Shown here piece by piece: positions 1-5,792 of a stretch of 21,567 bases of DNA (positions are counted from its first letter, which is position 1; each line of letters opens with the position of its first letter). Position numbers and translations under genes: made by a program. This DNA comes from Oscillospiraceae bacterium. GTDB taxonomy: Bacteria; Bacillota; Clostridia; Oscillospirales; Oscillospiraceae. Below the pieces are notes generated by a model. It did not search any database and had not been told where the DNA came from. It saw only the letters and a program-made list of their open reading frames with translations. The DNA is taken from NCBI GenBank assembly GCA_017458025.1, contig JAFTGG010000031.1, forward strand, positions 1-21,567, in the 5' to 3' direction.

Positions 1-33
1 CAATTCGTGCGCTGCGCGGTGTGAAGCCTTTTC

Positions 34-62
34 GTCGGAAATGGCTTTTGCATTTGCCGACG
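34..62. repeat. Inverted repeat near left edge
   Basis: CGTCGG and CCGACG form the outer arms, with AAATG and CATTT forming an inner set around a short loop. It sits just left of the terminator at 69-95. No open frame crosses this stretch. Its role is unknown; it could be the end of a structured intergenic element cut by the window edge. Confidence 0.4.
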
Positions 63-68
63 ATTTGG

Positions 69-95
69 AAAGAACGGCTCAAGCCGTTCTTTTTT
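69..95. terminator. Rho-independent terminator, probably bidirectional
   Basis: The arms AGAACGGCT (71-79) and AGCCGTTCT (82-90) are perfect and are followed on the plus strand by a run of Ts to 95. On the minus strand the hairpin lies directly after the stop codon of the alkyltransferase gene (97-99) and has only a short T run. It can therefore end the leftward transcript and any rightward transcript entering from outside the window. Confidence 0.75.
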
Positions 96-96
96 G

Positions 97-417
97 TCAC
101 AATATCATCGGCAGCGCGCGCACGCGGTACTTCGTCATGTCCACATGGCTGCCGTCGACAAAGCCGACGCCCTCCGCCCGAAGCAGCTCCACCTGCCGGT
201 TCGCGCCGCCGAAAGCGAACGCGCTCGACACCTCGCCGTCGCGCTTGACGACACGGTGGCACGGGATCACGCCCGGTTCTGGGTTGACGTGCAGCGCGTA
301 GCCCACGACGCGCGAAAGCCGCTTGTTGCCGATCGCCTCCGCGATCTGGCCGTAGGTCGCGACGCTGCCCTTCGGGATCAGCTTCACCGCCTCATACACC
401 TTGTCGAACGTCGTCAT
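97..417 (-). CDS. MGMT-family DNA alkyltransferase, short form
   Basis: This 106-aa protein corresponds to the C-terminal DNA-binding and active-site domain of O6-alkylguanine-DNA alkyltransferases (Ada/Ogt). The active-site motif PCHRVV is visible at about residues 52-57, and the winged-helix segment (GSVATYGQIAEAIG) precedes it. The cysteine is retained; the alkyltransferase-like (ATL) proteins of similar size have tryptophan there, so alkyl transfer is possible. The N-terminal ribonuclease-H-like domain of full-length Ogt is absent, as in other short family members. The ATG at 417 has an AAAGGAGGG ribosome binding site about 8 bases upstream. The start lies inside the last 26 bases of the exporter gene, so the two are probably translationally coupled. 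Predicted role: repair or recognition of O6-alkylguanine in the cytoplasm. Confidence 0.88.
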   Translation of the reverse strand: MTTFDKVYEAVKLIPKGSVATYGQIAEAIGNKRLSRVVGYALHVNPEPGVIPCHRVVKRDGEVSSAFAFGGANRQVELLRAEGVGFVDGSHVDMTKYRVRALPMIL

Positions 418-1285
418 CGGCCTTCCCTCCTTTGAAGTCCGCCTGCATCAGCAGCAGGCTCAGCAGCATCAGCGCCGCGCCGAGATATGCGCGCGGATGC
501 AGCCGCTCTCCCGCGAGAAAGTATGCGATGATCGCGGAGAACAGCGGTTCGAGCGTGAAGATCAGCGCCACGCGGGCGGGCGCGGTGTGCTTTTGCTGCG
601 TGGTCTGGATCACGAACGCGAGGCCCGAGCAAAACAGGCCCAGAAACAGCGCCGCGCCCCAAACCGACGGCGAGCGCGGCAGCCGCGGCTGCTCGAACAC
701 GGACGAGAGCAGCAGAAACAGCACGCCCGTCACGCCGATCTCGACGACGCTCATGCCGATAGGGTCGACCTCCGGCCGCGCGATGGCGCGGTCGGTGATA
801 ACGATGTCGGCGCCGTAGGCCACCGAGCAGAGCAGGCAGATCGCGTCGCCGATCGCGAAGCGCGTCCCGCCGCTCAGCGTCAGCAGCGCGAGGCCGAGGG
901 TACAGAGCAGCAGCGCGGCGGCGAGCTTCTTCTCCGGCTTCTTGCGGTAGACGAGCAGCTCGATAAGCGGCGTGGTGATGACCGCGAGGCAGCTGATAAA
1001 GCCCGCGTTCGAGAGCGAGGTGTATTTAACGCCGTAGGTCGCGCCGACATAGACGAACACCAGCACGACGCCGATGATCGCGCCCCATTTGAGCGTCTCG
1101 CGCGTAAGGGCGCGCAGGTGCTTGCGGTAGACCGCGCCGAGGATCGCGAACGCGCTCAGAAAGCGGAACGCGTTGAGGTTCAGCACGTCGAGTTCTTCGA
1201 GGCAGACGCGGGAGAAGTAGTAGGAGATGCTCCAAAACGCCGTCGCCAGCACCAGCAGCAGCTCCGCCCTGCGCTGTTTCGCCAC
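392..1285 (-). CDS. DMT/EamA-family transporter
   Basis: This 297-aa membrane protein has about ten hydrophobic segments in two EamA repeats (roughly residues 10-135 and 150-285). The second repeat carries the typical end LIFTLEPLFSAIIAYFLAGE. The family exports or imports small metabolites such as amino acids or purines; the substrate cannot be read from sequence. I chose the GTG at 1283-1285 because AAAGGAGGGG lies about 11 bases upstream. The open frame continues to 1504, but that part runs through the fold-back element and has no family resemblance. The 3' end overlaps the alkyltransferase start by 26 bases. Transcription probably starts from the promoter at 1521-1550, giving a leader of about 230 bases that contains the fold-back element. 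Confidence 0.85.
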   Translation of the reverse strand: MAKQRRAELLLVLATAFWSISYYFSRVCLEELDVLNLNAFRFLSAFAILGAVYRKHLRALTRETLKWGAIIGVVLVFVYVGATYGVKYTSLSNAGFISCLAVITTPLIELLVYRKKPEKKLAAALLLCTLGLALLTLSGGTRFAIGDAICLLCSVAYGADIVITDRAIARPEVDPIGMSVVEIGVTGVLFLLLSSVFEQPRLPRSPSVWGAALFLGLFCSGLAFVIQTTQQKHTAPARVALIFTLEPLFSAIIAYFLAGERLHPRAYLGAALMLLSLLLMQADFKGGKADDDVRQGV

Positions 1286-1329
1286 GCGTCTCGCCTCCCC
1301 TCCTTTGCGCGGTTTTGATAGTATAATGC

Positions 1330-1497
1330 TAGGCCTTGTTTGAAAAATGCCGACATGCCCAAACGGCGGGTCTTTTTGCGCCATTCCGCGGCAATTCTTC
1401 TTGCAATACACAAAGTATTGCTGCGTCAAATCGGCCTTGTCTGGCAAAAAAATCCCTCGCCATTGGTCACGTTGCCCATTTTTAAAACAAGGCCTAA
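1330..1497. mobile_element. MITE-like fold-back element, 168 bp
   Basis: The ends are near-perfect 20-base inverted repeats: TAGGCCTTGTTTGAAAAATG on the left and the complement of TAGGCCTTGTTTTAAAAATG on the right, one mismatch. The inverse similarity continues inward at a lower level across both ~80-base arms and finishes at a perfect central hairpin, GCAATAC-ACAAA-GTATTGC, near position 1413. TA occurs at both outer edges, which would suit insertion at a TA dinucleotide (Tc1/mariner or IS630-type), though the TA may simply be part of the repeat. It encodes no protein. It lies between the exporter promoter and the exporter start codon, so it would be transcribed as one long hairpin. Confidence 0.65.
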
Positions 1498-1520
1498 TAT
1501 GCAACTTTTAGTCACATATT

Positions 1521-1550
1521 AGTATAACACCGTTTCCACGCACATGACAA
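1521..1550 (-). promoter_or_regulatory. Probable promoter for the EamA transporter
   Basis: Read leftward, TTGTCA (1545-1550) and TATACT (1521-1526) are separated by 18 bases, a good vegetative sigma factor match. Transcription would begin near 1513 and run through the fold-back element before reaching the exporter gene. Confidence 0.55.
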
Positions 1551-1561
1551 CCTCCTAAATT

Positions 1562-1597
1562 AAAAAACACAGGAGCCTCAATGGCCCCTGTGTTTTT
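1562..1597 (-). terminator. Rho-independent terminator of yjdF
   Basis: On the minus strand AACACAGGGGCC and GGCTCCTGTGTT form a strong stem followed by a T run. The yjdF stop codon (1578-1580) lies inside the hairpin. An A-rich 5' side means it may also act on the plus strand. Confidence 0.8.
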
Positions 1598-1994
1598 CCT
1601 TGCGTTTCTGCCGCTTCAGCGCAAACAGGCGCTGCTTTTCCGCCTCGCGCTGTTCGCGGCTGAGCCGCCTGCGCTCCGTTTTCTGCTGTTCGCGCTGCAT
1701 CTGCAGCGCCTGCTGTGATTTCGTGCCGACGCCCGTTTGCCGTGTCTGCCGCTTCGCCAGCTTGTGCAGCTTCTTGCACGTCAGATCGGGCGGTTTTTTC
1801 TCGGCTTCCACGGCGGGGCTGAATTTCAGATGCGCGTATTCCCTGCGCACCAGCTCCCAGACCTCATGGTCCTTCGGCTCCGCGCCAAACGTGACCTTGC
1901 ACGCCGACAGCCTGCCGTCTGCCACGCGCTCGAATACTCCCACCCAAAACGGGTCCTCAAAAAATACGGTCAGCCGAATCGAATCCTGCGCCAT
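1578..1994 (-). CDS. yjdF: YjdF family protein (DUF2992)
   Basis: This 138-aa protein shows the two halves typical of the family: an N-terminal domain beginning with a beta-strand-rich segment (IRLTVFFEDPFWVGVFER), and a very basic, probably helical C-terminal tail ending KRKEKHRGH. The biochemical function of YjdF is not established; family genes are commonly controlled by the yjdF riboswitch, which senses azaaromatic compounds. I chose the ATG at 1992-1994, which follows AAGGAGGG at suitable spacing. A longer frame starting at 2027 would translate part of the leader and has no ribosome binding site. The upstream leader is described separately. The gene is single, ended by its own hairpin, and lies between the dehydratase operon and the exporter. 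Confidence 0.88.
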   Translation of the reverse strand: MAQDSIRLTVFFEDPFWVGVFERVADGRLSACKVTFGAEPKDHEVWELVRREYAHLKFSPAVEAEKKPPDLTCKKLHKLAKRQTRQTGVGTKSQQALQMQREQQKTERRRLSREQREAEKQRLFALKRQKRKEKHRGH

Positions 1995-2121
1995 AACATT
2001 CCCTCCTTGCGCTTTGATCTCAGGCAAGGAACGGACGACCCAAGGAGGGAGGGCTACTGATATCCGAAAGCGGATACGGCCGGACTACCTACCGGCTCTG
2101 CGCAAAAGCGCGTTGTGTTTT
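1995..2121 (-). promoter_or_regulatory. Probable yjdF riboswitch and expression platform
   Basis: The leader directly upstream of yjdF contains, in transcript order, an ACACAA segment, a GCGC-TTTT-GCGC-type hairpin, GCCGG-TAGGTAGT-CCGGC, ATCCG-CTTT-CGGAT, and a CAGTAGCCCTCC segment. This arrangement fits my recollection of the yjdF RNA, and the gene match supports it. The ribosome binding site GCAAGGAGGG (complement of 2001-2010) can pair with TCCTTGC (complement of 2024-2030) or, over nine bases, with CCCTCCTTG (complement of 2041-2049). That points to translational control by hiding the ribosome binding site. No convincing promoter was seen; transcription probably starts near 2125. Confidence 0.72.
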
Positions 2122-2150
2122 TATCCTTGCCGCTGTTTGGTTCTTCGGGA

Positions 2151-2178
2151 AAAGCCGGTCTTTCGACCGGCCTTTTTC
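2151..2178. terminator. Terminator of the dehydratase operon
   Basis: The stem AGCCGGTC (2153-2160) and GACCGGCCT (2165-2172) encloses a 4-base loop. On the minus strand it directly follows the stop codon at 2179-2181 and ends in CTTTT. On the plus strand it is followed by TTTTTCTT, so it may work in both directions. Confidence 0.78.
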
Positions 2179-2895
2179 TTATCCCTTGTTCCGCATGCCG
2201 AAGTGCATCTCGCGCATGCCCTCGACCTCGTCGCAGATCGGCTTGAGGCTGCACGAGCCGCAGTCGGTCGGAAGGCCCTCCAGGATATGCGTCAGCGTCT
2301 TGGTGATGTCGTCGACCTTCTTCGCGGTCTTGGCGAGCTCCGCCACCACGGCGTTGTCCGTAATGAACACGATCTGCACGCGCTTGACGTGCTCATTTCT
2401 GTGATAACCCTTGATGTACGCCGCGCCGACGCGCTTAAAGTCGATGCCGCGCGACACCGCCGCCTTGCTCAGGCGCACCTGCTCTCGGTTGCTCTCCGAC
2501 GAAATGCGCACCATGTAGCCCTCGGGAAAGACGTGGTACTTGACGAACTCCATGTCGCGGATCGCCTGATAGGTCGCCTCGTCGTCGCCGCCAAGGTCGT
2601 CGACCAGCAGAAACGCGAGCCGCGCGAACGACACGTCGCCGTTCAGCTCCGGCAGATCCTTGCCGTAGAGCAGGATCTCGTCCTTCGGCACAAGGGCTTC
2701 GTCGCTCGTGACGCAGGTAAAGTTCGCCGACGGACATGAACCGCCGCCGAGCTCGAACGCCGCGTCGCGCATCATGACGAGCTCGCTCTCGCCCGTGTCG
2801 CGCCACGCATTCGCGGGATCATAGTCCCACTGCCGCGGCGCCGCGCCGTCGAGCTGGGCGCGGGTCGCGGTGATGATGTTGTTATACAGCTCCAT
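2179..2895 (-). CDS. Acetyl-CoA synthase (CdhC/AcsB)-like protein lacking a classical A-cluster region
   Basis: This 238-aa protein resembles, to my reading, the segment of acetyl-CoA synthase/CODH beta subunits that precedes the metal site: an ELGGG segment (about 48-52), an RISSESNREQ stretch matching the RVSK region, an internal IGxxL-like segment (150-165), and VKRVQIVFITD (170-180), close to the family's IEKIQVTIITD. The classical nickel-iron A-cluster motif (C-X2-C-X8-C-X9-C plus a later C-X-C) is absent. Instead the C-terminus carries C212-X2-C215-X5-C221, with C54 and C61 near the N-terminus; these could bind an iron-sulfur cluster. The ATG lacks a clear ribosome binding site and lies 5 bases after the stop of the small membrane protein, so coupled translation is likely. 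It is the last gene of the operon. Full acetyl-CoA synthase activity is unlikely; the role is unknown. Confidence 0.62.
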   Translation of the reverse strand: MELYNNIITATRAQLDGAAPRQWDYDPANAWRDTGESELVMMRDAAFELGGGSCPSANFTCVTSDEALVPKDEILLYGKDLPELNGDVSFARLAFLLVDDLGGDDEATYQAIRDMEFVKYHVFPEGYMVRISSESNREQVRLSKAAVSRGIDFKRVGAAYIKGYHRNEHVKRVQIVFITDNAVVAELAKTAKKVDDITKTLTHILEGLPTDCGSCSLKPICDEVEGMREMHFGMRNKG

Positions 2896-2900
2896 AAGCG

Positions 2901-3068
2901 CTAGAACTTGATATCCACGTTCTTGCGGTCGTGGATACGGTTGACCTGCGTGTAGACCCAGCCCAAAACCTTCTGGTCAAGGTTCCAGAAATACACGACG
3001 AACAGGACGCCCACGGCGGCAATGAGTACCTTCAGGATCGTCCAGAGGACTTTCAATACTTTTTTCAT
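2901..3068 (-). CDS. Small single-pass membrane protein, 55 aa
   Basis: The frame starts with MKKVLKVLWTILKVLIAA, continues with a hydrophobic stretch (about residues 7-28, rich in V, L, F and Y), and ends with a polar, basic tail (NRIHDRKNVDIKF). GGAGG lies 5 bases before the ATG, which strongly supports translation. The start has two lysines, so the tail may face outside or inside; topology is uncertain. A signal peptide is possible, but no clear cleavage site is visible. It lies between the activator and the acetyl-CoA-synthase-like gene, with 5 bases to the latter, so it belongs to the operon. I do not recognise a family. A short inverted repeat (3069-3090) includes part of its ribosome binding site. 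Confidence 0.75.
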   Translation of the reverse strand: MKKVLKVLWTILKVLIAAVGVLFVVYFWNLDQKVLGWVYTQVNRIHDRKNVDIKF

Positions 3069-3090
3069 AAAAACCTCCATTCAGGTTTTT
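3069..3090. repeat. Short hairpin overlapping a ribosome binding site
   Basis: AAAAACCT (3069-3076) and AGGTTTTT (3083-3090) are perfect arms with a 6-base loop. On the minus strand the GGAGG before the 55-aa gene lies in the loop and right arm, so folding could reduce its translation relative to the activator gene upstream. Confidence 0.45.
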
Positions 3091-3097
3091 CGTCTTT

Positions 3098-3898
3098 TTA
3101 GGCTGTCTTTTTGGCCTGGCCCTTCTGGCGGGCATACTCCGCCGCGCCGAGCGCGCCCATGAGCTGCGGGTCGGTCTTGAGCTCGACGACCTTGAGCTTC
3201 AAAACGTGCTCAATCGCCTGCTTCAGTCCGTCGTTCTTCGCGCAGCCGCCCGTCAGCGTGATGCTGTCCACCGCGCCGGCCTTTTTCGCCATGACGAAGC
3301 AGCGCTTGGCGACCGCCATCTGAATACCCGCCTCGATCTCGTCCATCGGCTTGCCCTCGCCGACGAGGGTGATGACCTCGGACTCCGCGAACACGGTGCA
3401 CTGCGCGGTGATGGGAATGACGTTCTTCGCGTTTAGGCTGAGCTTCGAGAACTCGGGCAGCGTCATCTCGAACGAGCGCGCCATCGCCTCGTAGAAGCGG
3501 CCCGTGCCGGCGGCGCACTTGTCGTTCATCGCGAAGTTCTTGACCGTGCCGTCGCTGTCGATGCTGATGCCCTTGACGTCCTGGCCGCCGATGTCGATGA
3601 TGGCCTTGACGTCGGGGTTCGTGATATGAACGCCCATAGCGTGGCAGGAGATCTCGGAGATGTTCTCGTCCGCGAACGGGACCTTGTTGCGTCCGTAGCC
3701 CGTACCGATCAGATACGCAAGCTCCTTGGAGTCCTTGAGCCCGGCCTTCTTGCAGACCTCCTCCATCGCGAGCGTCGCGCTCACCTCGGAGTTGATCTTG
3801 CTGCGAATGGTAGTGTCGGCAACGATCTTGCCGGTCTCGTCCAGAATGACCGCCTTGGTGTAGGTAGACCCTACGTCGCAACCGCCGTAATACTTCAT
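3098..3898 (-). CDS. 2-hydroxyacyl-CoA dehydratase activator (BadF/HgdC family ATPase)
   Basis: This 266-aa protein has the standard length of HgdC-type activators. It belongs to the ASKHA ATPase fold: phosphate-1 loop GCDVGSTYTK (6-15), phosphate-2 segment DIGGQDVKG (102-110) and adenosine-binding TGGCAKN (216-222). C128 (NDKCAAGTGRF) and C167 (AQCTVFAESEV) correspond to the two cysteines per subunit that bind the [4Fe-4S] cluster at the dimer interface. The family couples ATP hydrolysis to transfer of one low-potential electron onto the dehydratase, and is extremely oxygen-sensitive. The gene lies 109 bases after the 594-aa subunit, with a GGGGGAAAA ribosome binding site. The gap holds a TTTGCGC-GTCA-GCGCAAA hairpin (3977-3994) that may modulate its share of the operon transcript. 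Confidence 0.95.
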   Translation of the reverse strand: MKYYGGCDVGSTYTKAVILDETGKIVADTTIRSKINSEVSATLAMEEVCKKAGLKDSKELAYLIGTGYGRNKVPFADENISEISCHAMGVHITNPDVKAIIDIGGQDVKGISIDSDGTVKNFAMNDKCAAGTGRFYEAMARSFEMTLPEFSKLSLNAKNVIPITAQCTVFAESEVITLVGEGKPMDEIEAGIQMAVAKRCFVMAKKAGAVDSITLTGGCAKNDGLKQAIEHVLKLKVVELKTDPQLMGALGAAEYARQKGQAKKTA

Positions 3899-3976
3899 GA
3901 TATGTTTTCCCCCAAAAAATAGATTTTATATTTAGCCCCGCGTGGTCTCGCGCCCGCGGAGCGAAGCCCTTTTCGC

Positions 3977-3994
3977 CTTTGCGCGTCAGCGCAA
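3977..3994. repeat. Intercistronic hairpin
   Basis: TTTGCGC and GCGCAAA form a perfect 7-base stem with a 4-base loop, between the 594-aa subunit gene and the activator gene. On the minus strand it is preceded, not followed, by Ts, so it is not a good terminator for the operon. It could protect or separate transcript segments. Confidence 0.4.
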
Positions 3995-4007
3995 AAAACG
4001 AGTTGCC

Positions 4008-5792
4008 TTACCACGTCGCGTCATCTTCAAAATCAACCAGCGACGGATCGACGGGCGTCGCGCCCATGACGGTGTACATGAACTCGTTGATCTTGTCGCG
4101 CATGGCGCGGCGGGAAACGGTGCGCGGGTCCATCAGGTCGTGCTCGATCCAGACCATCTTGTAGTCCTTCTGCCGCGCCTGCTCGTCCAGCAGGCCCTGC
4201 AGCGTCGCCATGTTCTTGCACGCGACGTTCTGGTACATGAGGATCATATCGACCTTCCAGATCTCGCACTGCCGCCACAGCTCGTTGACGACGTTGTGAT
4301 AGCCGCCGTTGGTGTGACGGCGCATGACCATGCGCTCGTACAGGCGGGCGAGATCCTCCAGCGCTTTCTCCTTGTCCTCGGTCTCCAGCGGGCGGGTGAA
4401 GTTCAGGCTCTCCATCTCGACCAGCACGTCGACGCCCCAGCAGTTCGCGATCCAGTTGGTGAGGTTCGCGTAGTAGTGCGCCGGACACGACCAGACGATC
4501 GCGCGGTACTTCATCTTGCCGCGCCACGCCTCCTCGCGCTTCTCGTACGCCTGGAGCATGATCTTGTTGACCTTCTCGAAGGTCTTCATCACGCGCGGGT
4601 CCGCGCCGCCGTCCATCTCGTAGTTCCACTTGCGGAACAGCTCGTAGCACGGGCCGATCAGCTGCGGATACGGGGTCTGGTTGACCTCCCACTTCTGCAG
4701 CTCGTAGCTCGTTTCAAGGTTGAAGCGCTTGATGGTGTTGAAGTACGCCTCCCAGCTCCACTTCGCGCCGGTGGTCTCCTCGATGAACTTGATGCAGTGC
4801 TTGATGTCCTCCGCCGCGTCGGCGACGGTCTCCTCGTACTCATAGCGCACGGGGAAGGTCAGGTGGAACACGGGTAGGTCGGGGAAGCGGCGCTTTAAGT
4901 ACGAGGACGCCATAGTCGAGCCGTCGCAGGGCATCGAGCTGGAGATGAAGCACGCGCCCATGTGCGGCAGAGCGTCGGTGACGATCGCGCCGCACTCGGA
5001 GGACGGGACGGGGCAGGTGTCGGACGGGAGGCCGAAGCTCTCGACCGCGTCGATGTACGGCACGCAGGTGAGCTGGTCGACCTCGGACACGAGGAACACC
5101 GGCAGCAGTTGGTACGGCACGCCGAGAAGGTCCGGGAAGCCCGCCATGATCTGGCCCATCGTCATCTCGTCGAAAAGGACGACCTTCTTGTTGAGCTCCG
5201 TGGCGTTGCCGTTCTTCTGATCGCACTTCGCGAGGAACACGAGATTCTCCGCGACATAGCGGAAGATATCGTAGATCAGCAGATGGCTCATGCGGAGCGC
5301 GCTGCCGCGCTGGCCGAGCGTGTTCTTGTCCATGAACGAGTGCGCGCAGAAGTACGAGATCATCCAGCGGTAGTAGAGCGTCGCGTTCAGGGACGGGATC
5401 AGGTCCTTGCTGAACGTCCCGAGGAACATGCCCCACATGCGCAGCCACTCGTAGAAGTCGTAGGCGGTGTCGCCCACGCCGCGCCACTCGCGGCGGACGG
5501 TCGCCATGCAGCCGGAGCGGTAGAGCTTGCCGAGCTGCTTTTCGCCGTTCTTCAAGAGGTCGAGACGCTCCGCGTTCGACATGTTCTTGATCGCCTTCGC
5601 CTCGTCGGCGATGCGCTTGCCGGTGAGCGTCAGGTTCCTCTTATGGCGCGCGGCGACGGCGCTCCAATCGGTCTCGTCGAGCATATCCTTGATGATGCCG
5701 CCGACTTCCTTGAGGTTCTTGCCCTGCGCCTTCCAATCAATATGGTCCTTGTAGCGCCAGAACGAAGGATTCGGATATTTCGCCTTAGCCAT
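4008..5792 (-). CDS. 2-hydroxyacyl-CoA dehydratase family subunit, long form
   Basis: This 594-aa protein carries the HgdA/HgdB (PF06050-type) fold in roughly its last 360 residues. Cysteines suited to hold the [4Fe-4S] cluster are C260 (DTCPVPSSEC), C289 (SSSMPCDGS) and C525 (NVACKN). The end VWIEHDLMDP...RDKINEFM matches the typical family C-terminus. The first ~235 residues are an extension: classical HgdA is about 477 and HgdB about 380 residues. The ATG at 5790-5792 is preceded by AAGGAGG and overlaps the previous gene's stop (ATGGCTAA). A start eight codons earlier has no better support. It should form a heterodimer with the 404-aa subunit and receive electrons from the activator. The substrate is unknown; dehydration of a 2-hydroxyacyl-CoA or reduction of a difficult substrate are both possible for this superfamily. 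Confidence 0.88.
   Translation of the reverse strand: MAKAKYPNPSFWRYKDHIDWKAQGKNLKEVGGIIKDMLDETDWSAVAARHKRNLTLTGKRIADEAKAIKNMSNAERLDLLKNGEKQLGKLYRSGCMATVRREWRGVGDTAYDFYEWLRMWGMFLGTFSKDLIPSLNATLYYRWMISYFCAHSFMDKNTLGQRGSALRMSHLLIYDIFRYVAENLVFLAKCDQKNGNATELNKKVVLFDEMTMGQIMAGFPDLLGVPYQLLPVFLVSEVDQLTCVPYIDAVESFGLPSDTCPVPSSECGAIVTDALPHMGACFISSSMPCDGSTMASSYLKRRFPDLPVFHLTFPVRYEYEETVADAAEDIKHCIKFIEETTGAKWSWEAYFNTIKRFNLETSYELQKWEVNQTPYPQLIGPCYELFRKWNYEMDGGADPRVMKTFEKVNKIMLQAYEKREEAWRGKMKYRAIVWSCPAHYYANLTNWIANCWGVDVLVEMESLNFTRPLETEDKEKALEDLARLYERMVMRRHTNGGYHNVVNELWRQCEIWKVDMILMYQNVACKNMATLQGLLDEQARQKDYKMVWIEHDLMDPRTVSRRAMRDKINEFMYTVMGATPVDPSLVDFEDDATW

Noticed and set aside
1286..1504. N-terminal extension of the EamA transporter
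   Set aside because: The extension is encoded by the fold-back element and lies upstream of a good ribosome binding site and GTG; it has no similarity to transporters.
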